A stretch of 64,000 nucleotides of DNA, taken from assembly GCA_035578155.1 (NCBI GenBank), contig JAPWDM010000001.1, positions 18,020,725 through 18,084,724 of the forward strand. Reading direction: 5' to 3'. This stretch comes from Brachynemurus nebulosus. Lineage: Eukaryota > Arthropoda > Insecta > Neuroptera > Myrmeleontidae. Position 1 is the first letter of the stretch. Each line of letters begins with the position of its first letter. A program made the position numbers and the translations under genes. Below, one piece after another: positions 55,719 through 64,000 of this stretch. The notes beneath the pieces were generated by a model. The model saw only the letters and a program-made list of their open reading frames with translations, did no database searches and was not told the origin of the DNA.

Positions 55719-57916
55719 TAATTAATAAATTTGGTGATCACTGTATTAAACTAAATTTATGTTGAGACTCACGAGGACCTATTATTCTTGTTGAAGTTTA
55801 CATATATGTACATACGCAAAAAATTTTTATGAATAAACTTTGATATCACTATTATGGTTTTCAACTAAACAAAATCTTGAATAAATGAATAGCGCAACTG
55901 TGCCAGACACTTTTATGATACTTCTTTGTTTCTACGTACTTTTTTATTTTATATGTTGGCAAGTGTTTTATTGTTTGTGTCGTCTATTGTACTTATTTAC
56001 AATTTAAAGTGTGAACATTTTTATTCCTTTATTGTTCTATATAGACCATATGTTTTTTGTATATGAATAATATGTCATGTACATTGTTTTGAAGATTTGA
56101 ATTGTTAACATAATTATATGCATAGACATGGACGTATTTTGAATGTAACGTTACAAAGTATGTGCTAAAGTAATTGATAGCTTTAAAATTCATATGTGTG
56201 TATGCAGTAAATGTCTAAACAGTTTTCCTCAAATTGTGTTTTACGAAAATTATTTTCAAAAGCTGTAATTAATAAAAATTTTTCACTGTATTGGAAAAGT
56301 AATTAGAGTGGATATTTAAAAAAAAAATTAATTACACATTTAACACCTAACTTCATTACACCTGTACAGATCACACAAGCAAACATGATTTAATATAAAA
56401 AATAGAGTGCTCAATCATGTTCCTATGATCTACGAATTAGCTACTCCATCGACTTTGTTGATCATTTCATAATTGGCACAAATCAAAATTATCCTATTGG
56501 TAGCGGGTACGGGTTCATTCTGCGCAGTGGTAGTTGAATTTAACTCTATACACACTTTAATTTTAATCACTTGGTGCTGGACTTTGGATGTGGTTATTGT
56601 TGTGGTAAATGTTGGTTATTGTTTGACTGAGTCTGAGTGATAAGTAGAGTTTTTTGAACGCTTTTTAAAGACATCTCGGTCAATAGTCTACCGTTACGAG
56701 TTTCTAAAATACACGAAGCTAAAAGTACATGTCCTTCTAAAGTACCGTTTTTGGGTGCATGCGTGTAACGACCACAGATTATATCATCATAGTTCGATTC
56801 GATCGATTCAGTGGCGCTAAATTAGTTGAAAGTTTTGGCACGGCTATTATCTCAAATTTACATACGTTTTCACATCAGTAGGAATAGTATTTACCTGGTG
56901 ACATAATATTTGAATATATAAGTAAATTGAATATAAAAGTAAATACAGCAATATTTGCTAAAGGGCCTGTAAAGGCCCTCTGGCAACAAACTTCACATTT
57001 GGCATTAAAACACACTTTAGTTCTGTGGTGTATATATGCTATTTTTTACAATTCCAGATAATTTAAAATTATGAGAATTAAAAAAAAAATTACTTAAATA
57101 TGTCATTAAAATTGTGTCATAATATTCCGTCCAGTATAGTTTGGATAAATCAGTTGAATTGTACATTACAATATAACTGTTTATCTTTGTCTACAAGTTT
57201 GAATTTGTTTATTATTTTTAATTATTACCTAGCAACACCATTTAATTTAAGTTAAATTTCTATAAATTGTGGGACTAAAAGTGGATTTTTTAGTCCCTTG
57301 GGACTAAAAGTGGCACTTTACTCCCTATTATGAGGGACTAAATCGTGTCTTTTAAACGTGGAATTGCAAAATGTAACATTTCTGTCTGTATGGACTGTAC
57401 AATCCTGTAAATAAATAAACTAATAATTTAGATTAAAATGTACAGATTATATAATATGAATTCATTAATTATAACTTTTATTTCAAAGTGGCTATTACAC
57501 CTAAGTTGTTTCTTTCAGAAAAGGAAAAACAATAAAAATCACCAAGTTATATAATTAGCTTATATGATATAATAACGTTTACGTGTTAGAAAATTATTAT
57601 GCCTTGCCATTTTCTATTATACAAATAACTATACAGTATAATAAGTCTAACGGATTTTCAATTATAGTTCTTAAATTGTATGTATGTGCGATACGTGACA
57701 AAGTCAAGATTTATCAATAAGAAATATAACTTATACATTATGTGAAATATTGAATGAATAATCTTAAAAAAAAAATGATAAATATGCGTGTTGGATATAT
57801 TTTAAGCCAGGATTCTTCAGAAGTTAAAATTTTTTTACAGCATTTGAATAAAATTTAGGACATTTAAATATATATTTTTTACAATTTGCTTATTTATTTA
57901 ATTCCTTACACACTTT
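55719..57916. other. Intergenic sequence, no gene recognised
   Basis: AT-rich. 57270-57350 contains GGGACTAAAAGTGG twice plus inverted TAGTCCC, a small hairpin-forming patch. Nothing else was recognised. Confidence 0.4.
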
Positions 57917-57920
57917 TTAA

Positions 57921-58141
57921 CCCCTTTAGGACTAATGACGAGCTGAGCTCGTCATACAAATTTTTAGGAAAAATTCAACTGACGAGTGTGCATTGTCTTA
58001 TATCGGTAACTGGAGGCTGTATAGTAAAGGGCGGTTATATTGTAAATAAATTAAGCAAAATGTACCAAACTTGTAATTATACTTATAGAGATATTAAATT
58101 TTTTATCTAAAAAATTGGAATATATGGCGGTGCTAAAGGAG
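57921..58141 (+). mobile_element. 221-bp piggyBac-like MITE, copy 2
   Basis: TTAA at 57917-57920 and 58142-58145 flanks CCCCTTTAGGACTAATGACG...GGCGGTGCTAAAGGAG. Same orientation and length as 45133-45353. The hairpin just inside the left end keeps both arms while its loop base changed (GACGAGCTGAGCTCGTC). Confidence 0.9.
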
Positions 58142-58281
58142 TTAATACGAGTTAATACATGTTATATCGGTATTTTACACATATTGAACACTAAAAGGCA
58201 TGCCCTACTCGTAGCAATAAATATAAATTTTATTAATTTTCCGTCTTCTCTGCTTATAATCTTATAGACTTGAATTTTTAA

Positions 58282-58514
58282 CCCCTTTAGCGGCTCATGT
58301 AAAACTAACCAAATAAAATGATCTTTGAAAATACTTAATTTAACCACATAATTATATGGCCTACCCATTCGATAATTTTTTCTTTAGTAATGCTTCTACG
58401 ATAGCAGATGACAGCATCTTACAGTTACCAACACGAGGCGAATTCAGGTCGGGAAAGTCATTCAAGTTGTATAATTCATATGACGAACTGTGCTGGGGAT
58501 AGCCACTAAAGGCG
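58282..58514. mobile_element. 233-bp TTAA-flanked MITE of a second piggyBac-like family
   Basis: TTAA at 58278-58281 and 58515-58518. The left end CCCCTTTAGCGGCT pairs with the right end AGCCACTAAAGGCG with two mismatches. The interior is unrelated to the 221-bp family although the first nine bases are the same. It lies only about 130 bp from the preceding MITE. Confidence 0.75.
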
Positions 58515-58639
58515 TTAAGGAATGTTTTTTTTAGAACACATCTCGATGGAAAATTTCATGTCTCGAAGACTATTTTCTCCCTTTCATTTTTCGTTTTTAG
58601 AAATTATGCTTAACTTTTTCTATATTATCCCCTCCGAGA

Positions 58640-58806
58640 AATTCGGCTGTATGCGCACCTGCAAAGTATGGTGCGTAACTCGATTGCAAAGCATATTATA
58701 CATTCGTGCAATTACGCACTTACCGTTGTGCGGGTCTTGGTTAACTTTTCCGCTTGTGTGTAATATTACGGAACTTGCAACCTCATTCACGTTGTATACT
58801 ATTATG
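58640..58806 (-). repeat. Diverged reverse copy of the 222-bp repeat family
   Basis: GCATATTATACATTCGTGCA, AATTACGCACTTACCG and TTGCAACCTCATTCACG parallel the reverse complement of 2630-2760. More diverged than the 2.6- and 8.8-kb copies. The frame at 58522 extends into it and is not a gene. Confidence 0.65.
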
Positions 58807-59152
58807 TAGCAATGTGACCATTCAGAAAAGAAATGTCTAATGGGCGTGGGTTGTAGCTCTCATAAAAGTTATCCGAACTCAAATTTTAAGATTTTTCAAT
58901 TAAATATATAACATTTGTTGAAGATTATACTAGAACAAAATTATTACTTTATTTATTAAATTTATTTTGATTTCCATAAATTTGCTGGATTTTAGTAGTT
59001 TAAAAAGGACAGAAGTTAACTGAAATATAATTATAATAAAAGAAAAGTGAAGTTAATTTTGTATTATTATTAAAGAAAAAAGTCATTAAATATATGGGAT
59101 TTCTGGACAGTGATATGTTGTTACACAATTAGTATATATCTCAATTTGAAGT
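58807..59152. other. Intergenic sequence
   Basis: AT-rich sequence between two repeats; nothing recognised. Confidence 0.45.
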
Positions 59153-59154
59153 TA

Positions 59155-59446
59155 CAGTCGAATTCCCGTTATAAGACTAGTCAAGGAGATGTAGGGGAAA
59201 TTTTCTCAGAATTTTAGTTCCTCACTACCGCGCACTTAATTTTGTCGCTCGACTACTCGTTTTAAGACTATTTCATTTTAACTTTGCATTCCTATACTTA
59301 ATTTATAATTTTGTCAGTTTCAGCATAGTCTTATAAAGGAGTGGTCTGGCACAAAACTCGAAAAAGTCATTAAGTGGGGGAAGTTACAACTACTGATTGA
59401 GGGGAAGACTCTTGTAAGGGGCAGTCTTATAATGGGTTTTCAACTG
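59155..59446. mobile_element. 292-bp pogo/Tigger-type MITE
   Basis: CAGTCGAATTCCCGTTATAA (59155) faces TTATAATGGGTTTTCAACTG (ending 59446), an inverted repeat of about 23 bp with several mismatches. TA lies on both sides (59153-59154 and 59447-59448). CAGTxGAAxxCCxxTTATAA-like ends with TA duplications are typical of pogo-related elements. TCTTATAA-type phrases recur inside. Confidence 0.75.
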
Positions 59447-59551
59447 TATTTAAAATTTAATAAGAGTGCTCACATAAATAATTTAAATAATTTCGTAGCA
59501 ATAATCAATTAGCCACTAGAATTTGTTTTCACTTTACAGCCAATAAAAGTT

Positions 59552-60750
59552 TCATTATGGGGTAAGTCCATATCAAATCAACCAATAAAAACCTGATTTT
59601 AAACATCAATGTTCTCAAAATGCATGATATTTGGTGAATACTTTCTTCACATCAGTGTGGCAAAAAATACCAAGTTTTATATTTTTTTCAATATTCGTAT
59701 TTGAGTTACAATAATTTTTAAAATCCAAAAACTGCAATTTTTCGGAGCGCTTTGAAATATTTAAACACATGTAGCTCAAAAACTATTTACCCTATTAGAT
59801 TTTTTTTTCGTACATTTGAAATCTGCAAACAAAATTTTAATATATTTAACTTTAAACCCCCTTTCGCAAAATTAACCCCCTAATTTTAACCCCCAACTAC
59901 TCCTGTTGGTGTAATTTGAATAAATTGCATATCAATAGATAGATCTTTAAAAAAGACCAATATCCTCAATTTAAATTTTTACTCTATCTCTTCCTATCTC
60001 TTACCGTTTTCGAGATATTTGAAACATTAAATCTTACCCCGATTTTTGAAGAGCGAGTTAACCCTTTCAAACCGATTTTCTGAAAATAAAAAAAAATACA
60101 TGTCGCTTATTTTTTAGTGTTCTAGAACTTATTCAAGTTTCATCAAAATCGATAGGTCCATCCTTGAGATCTTTACCTATTAGTAACATATACTGTACTA
60201 AATGTACTAGAATTACACACGTCTTAATTCAGATAGAAATTATTTCAGTGTGTTACCATTAGAATGCCATCATGAAACTTTGTATACAACTCACCTAAGA
60301 GATTGGGTATAACATATATTTTTTTCAAAAAAATTAAAAATTCCGATTTTGGAGTTTTTATAAAAATTAGTTTTTTGGATTGTGGAGAAAGGGTTAAATT
60401 TGAACTGCATTATCATGTTATAAATGCAAATTTATAAAGAATGCAAATTTATAAAAAATGCAAATTAAAGCTGTTTTAATTCTGAAATTAATGGTGCCAG
60501 CTTCAACTTTCTAGGGTAAATAGTTTTTGAGCTACATGTGTTTAAATATTTCAAAGCGCTCCGAAAAATTGCAGTTTTTGGATTTTAAAAATTGTTATAA
60601 CTATAAAAATAATGGTAATAAAAAGATAAAAATTTATATTCGTTATCTTCAAAGCAAGTACTACCATATAAAATAAATATTATAATGATCTGAAGACATA
60701 AGGTTTTAAGCATTGGTTGATTTGATGTGGACCAACCCTATAGGGTCATT
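59552..60750. mobile_element. Foldback element containing a fragment of the 41-kb palindrome family
   Basis: The outer arms pair: TCCATATCAAATCAACCAAT (59567) with ATTGGTTGATTTGATGTGGA (60712), and GGAGCGCTTTGAAATATTTA with ATGTAGCTCAAAAACTATTT (59743-59792) with their complements (60521-60572). Between them, 59798-60185 matches 42085-42450, the right arm of the 1.47-kb palindrome, in the same orientation and diverged. Either a half-palindrome inserted here, or both elements share an ancestral module. No transposase. Confidence 0.7.
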
Positions 60751-62144
60751 ACATGCCACTTCATTCAGGTCATGTCACCCATGACCTCAGATTTAGCTGA
60801 AAATTTTTTTGTTTGTTTAGTTAATCATCCTAATAATCTGTACAAAGTTTAAGAAAATTATATCTAATAGTTTTCAAGTTATGAATTTTTGAAATTTAGC
60901 CAAATAGGGTTAAAATGATGTTTCGGTGGCTATTACTTTCGGTGACGTTATTATATTAAAAAACCCATAACTTCTATAATATTTAACGTAAATCAATAAT
61001 TTTTTTATCAAAATGTTCAGAAAAGTCAGGAGATTACAGGAAAAATAAATTTGGTTAATTATGACTTTATGTTTCTATGTAATGCTTCGACAAACAAAAA
61101 ATCTTTAAAAGTGATTATTGACCAAAGACATAGCAGTAACCGTAGTAATTTTTTTTTAAATTTACTCTAAGGATGTAAATTAAAATAATCTGAAAAAAAT
61201 TAATGGTTTTTTACCCACTAATATTTTTTCGGATTTTGACGTCTGGAAGCTCAAAAAACGAGCTTTCTGGAAAAATTACCCAAAATTCAAAATTTTTGTT
61301 TACACCATGGCAAAGTGCGGAAAAAATCATACAAGATACGTTTTCGAACAATTGTTCTATGTAACTTGGTTTCATTTTTATGTCAAATATGTAAAAGGAC
61401 TTGGGATAATTAATCATTTACGTTAATAATTAATTCTTAATACCATCAGACGGCTATAAAATTATTTATTTCAGAAAATCCTCGTTGCCTGGCTGTACTA
61501 ATTAAACGAAAATTTGTGAATAATTAATACCTTTGGATTATCACGTTTAATTATATAATATTGAAAATTTTATCAATATTTCAGAATAGGCATTAAAATA
61601 CGTACATACGCCTACCATATATAGGTATATTGTATAATCAAAATTTATGGGTATCTTTTACCTTATTACTGTACCTAATACCTATATTTGTATCCGGGTA
61701 TCTTTTCGAAGGCAGATATGATTGTCGGAATTAAATTGCTGAGAAATTGTGTCTGTACAGTCATTTTTCGAAATTAATTATTATTAGGGTAGGATTTGAA
61801 AATACCTATTCATTCTGTCTGTGTACCCAGTGTTGCCAGGGAAAAAGGACATCACCTGTTAATGTGCATATATTGATTTGATATTATAGGCTTAAATCGC
61901 AGAGGATTTAAGATAGACAAATCTGATTGAATTTAAATACTATTTGGGAAACTGAATATTTTTAATTGATTTAAAAGTTATTTACAAAAAATTTATATTT
62001 GGTCTCTTTAGTTGACTATTATTGTTGATTTATTGTTTAATTTTTGGTGTAGCAGTAAAACAGTGGTAGCGTTTTTAAAAAATTAAATTAGATCTGACGT
62101 CTACTGCGAGCAGATGATTGCAATGAAATGTTCAGAAAATATAG
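60751..62144. other. Intergenic sequence, no gene recognised
   Basis: AT-rich. A 68-codon - strand frame at 61211 has no known domain. Confidence 0.45.
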
Positions 62145-62290
62145 GGTTTTGTTCCTAGATGATCCCCTACGAATTTCATTGTAATTGGAGTAATGGCAGC
62201 CATGAAATCCCATTATGTATTTAATATATTATTTGCTACTAGTCCCATTTCGCTCATTTGAGAGTATTTGGAGGTTACTCCATGTATGGC
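62145..62290 (+). repeat. Short repeat paired with 54905-55050
   Basis: TAGATGATCCCCTACGAATT, GGAGTAATGGCAGCCATG and ACTAGTCCCATTTCGCTCA correspond in order to the 54.9-kb copy. Confidence 0.6.
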
Positions 62291-62339
62291 GCTTATAAAT
62301 TTCAATATAATCAAAGTAATAATAGTCACTGTGCTTGTA

Positions 62340-62895
62340 TTGGGTCATCCGGAAAGTTCGTGCCGTTTTTGGTGTAAATGACCATCCCGATTTTCTTCAA
62401 ATGACCGAAAACTGTGGATTCTGAATGCTCAAAAGTTGCCGCTAATTCTTGACAATTTGCTCCAGGTTTCGGTTTATTACTTGATGGACAAATTCATCGT
62501 CAATACACACAAGTCGACCGGAGAGAGCTTAATCTTCCAAAAAAAGCAAAATTACCCTTTTGAAATCTAGCAAACCACTTTCTATAAGTTCTGTCAGAAA
62601 GCGCATCATCACCGTAAACACTACAAATATTTCTCGTTGCGTCAACTGCATTAGTACCTTTATTAAACTCGTATAACATGACATGATGTTCCTCGATGTC
62701 TAAGATTGCTCATTATTACTGACAAAAAGAAAAATACTTTAAACACTGTTTAAAGATATATGATACATATTACAAGCAACACTATCGGCCTAACACTAAC
62801 ATGTTGTTGCATGTTTCGTTTGCGGTTGCTACTTGAAGAAATATAAATTCATCCGAACGTCTCCGAAAATGGCACGAACTTTTCGGATGACCTAA
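62340..62895 (-). mobile_element. 556-bp mariner deletion derivative
   Basis: The left end TTGGGTCATCCGGAAAGTTC and the right end GAACTTTTCGGATGACCTAA form a mariner terminal inverted repeat of about 30 bp. TA flanks both sides (62338-62339 and 62896-62897). The right end is the 5' end relative to the transposase, with an untranslated leader of about 180 bp before the start codon. The catalytic part is missing, and the coding relic runs straight into the left terminal repeat. Confidence 0.92.
62370..62713 (-). pseudogene. mariner transposase N-terminal DNA-binding domain relic
   Basis: On -, an ATG at 62713 is followed, after a one-base shift, by LDIEEHHVMLYEFNKGTNAV. It continues with ICSVYGDDALSDRTYRKWFA and RFQKGNF, the first helix-turn-helix of mariner transposases. 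After a further frameshift near 62535 come IDDEFVHQVI and then ELAATFEHSESTVFGHLKKI, the second helix-turn-helix. The mariner catalytic domain (three Asp residues over about 200 residues) is absent; the frame passes into the terminal repeat as TKNGTNFPDDP. At least three frame breaks mean no product can be made. An intact family member would be about 345 residues; about 110 remain. Confidence 0.88.
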
Positions 62896-62897
62896 TA

Positions 62898-63396
62898 AAA
62901 ACGTAAATTTGAAATCTAGGGACCCAAAAACCGACCAAAGTAAACGGTTGGATGAATCTTAATCAGATTTTTCCCAAATATTATTGAAACTCCGAGTTTA
63001 AAAATTTTTCTCTTTAAATCGGCCCTCAAAAAGGATCGAAAATTAAAGTATTTTTAAAATTAGCAATATGAGTAACTACGAAATATGAATACTTTAGAGT
63101 CGTTGGACGAGCGACACGATTGCACTATAAGGAATTGATTTTGTACAAAATTTCAGAATGTCAAATTTAAATAAACGTGTGGTCAAAATTTCGTCAGTGC
63201 CACCAAATAGGACCCAAATTAAAAAGTTGAAAGACTTTTGACAAAATTCTGTTCAAATATTATTGAGATTAAGATTGAAAAAGATAAAATGAAGATTAAA
63301 ATGGTTTTTCAGGGCCTCAGTCTCTAAAACTATTGGTATTGCTATAATAAATATCTTGATTTGTAACAAATTTTTATGAAATGTACGACGAAAATA
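62898..63396. other. Intergenic sequence, no feature recognised
   Basis: AT-rich, no coding or repeat signal. Confidence 0.45.
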
Positions 63397-63794
63397 TACA
63401 CTAGTGGTTCGATTGAGAGAAAGAAAAATGCGTATGTACTGGTCACGCGGATATAAAAAAAAAATTAAATTTTTTTTTATGTAAACAAATCATTATATAG
63501 GTATACAGGGCGGAATTTTAATAACTCTTATACCGCTTGGTGAATTTTAATAAAATTTTACGATAATTTAGAACGAAATTTGTCGGAAACAGCATAGCTT
63601 AAAACATAGCTATGTTGTTTCCAACAAATACCCTTCTAAATCATCGTAAAATTTTATCGAAATTCACCAAAAGTTATGAGTTATTAAAATTCCACCCTGT
63701 ATACATAGGTATATAATGACTTGTTTACATAAAAATTTTTAATGCTGTTTTATATCCGTGTAACCAATACATACGCATTTTTCTTTCTAGTGTA
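63397..63794. mobile_element. 398-bp foldback MITE, probably one palindrome nested in another
   Basis: The outer pair AAAGAAAAATGCGTATGTAC with CACGCGGATATAAAA (63421-63464) faces TTTTATATCCGTGTAACCAA and ATACATACGCATTTTTCTTT (63749-63787). The TACACTAG and CTAGTGTA bases at 63397 and 63787 also pair. The inner pair ACAGGGCGGAATTTTAATAA (63505) faces TTATTAAAATTCCACCCTGT (ending 63700), and the inner palindrome continues to a centre near 63603. The left outer arm has about 15 extra bases. Non-coding. Confidence 0.8.
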
Positions 63795-64000
63795 GAAGCA
63801 TTAGTGTAATTTCAGGGTACCTATTTAATAGAAAACTTGGAAATTTTATATCTTAAAGTATTTCTTGTTTCAAGCATCATTTTAATAATAAATGTTAAGG
63901 AACAAAATTTAAGAGAAGCAGTTTAAGCAAAAAATCACTTTATAGATTGTATAAAAGTCTGTTACGAGTACGAGGAAGCTGTGTGTGACACCTCATTGAC
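63795..64000. other. End of window, no feature recognised
   Basis: AT-rich sequence running to the window edge. Confidence 0.4.

Overview
The window looks like gene-poor, transposon-saturated DNA from an arthropod, most likely an insect. It is strongly AT-rich with long TA and AAT microsatellites. It also carries families typical of insect genomes: a short Helitron, mariner relics, TTAA-flanked piggyBac-like MITEs, Harbinger and hAT MITEs, a Penelope-like reverse transcriptase relic and a decayed LINE. The order cannot be fixed from sequence alone. I found no convincing intact host gene. The longest open frames are either low-complexity readings through microsatellites or antisense and out-of-frame readings of repeats. 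The only coding-like remnants are a Penelope RT domain (about 4.49-4.99 kb, +), the 3' end of a LINE RT (37.40-38.51 kb, -), two mariner transposase fragments (42.60-42.87 kb and 62.37-62.71 kb, both -) and a 40-codon pogo/Tigger-type psq helix-turn-helix start that ends in a possible splice donor (52.40-52.53 kb, +). LAYOUT. 0-9 kb: one copy of a 0.5-kb repeat (355-856), two identical 222-bp repeats (2621 and 8764), a Penelope relic and an 805-bp TA-flanked transposon (6899). 10-16 kb: a 0.6-kb repeat (10230) with an inverted partner at 20.5 kb; an inverted array of about 103-bp monomers, each carrying a perfect heat-shock-element trimer (12.1-12.77 kb); a 31-bp minisatellite (14.34-14.58 kb); and a 1-kb foldback transposon (14677-15678). 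16-30 kb: microsatellites, an about 170-bp satellite-like array (21.9-23.2 kb) split by unrelated sequence, and several palindromic repeats. 30-38 kb: an hAT MITE with perfect 8-bp duplications (32565-32851), a TTAA-flanked element (36508-37128) and a LINE relic split by a tRNA-containing insertion with 13-bp duplications. 40.2-42.9 kb: a second copy of the 0.5-kb repeat, opened by a 340-bp insertion, a TA expansion and a 1.47-kb near-perfect palindrome, followed by a mariner relic. 45-46 kb: a piggyBac-like MITE 25 bp from a TA-flanked transposon. 47.9-51.4 kb: a Harbinger element with a nested insert, and an hAT MITE split by a Harbinger MITE. 52.4-64 kb: the psq exon-like ORF, a TA-flanked MITE, a 585-bp Helitron, two TTAA MITEs, a pogo-type MITE, a foldback element containing a piece of the 41-kb palindrome, a mariner deletion derivative and a terminal foldback MITE. 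HOW IT FITS TOGETHER. There is no operon or pathway here. The relationships are stratigraphic: clean target-site duplications let several insertions be ordered relative to each other. The most unusual candidate is the heat-shock-element array: seven of seven monomers keep the GAA/TTC core bases and vary only in the spacers, so the repeat could disperse heat-responsive regulatory sites.
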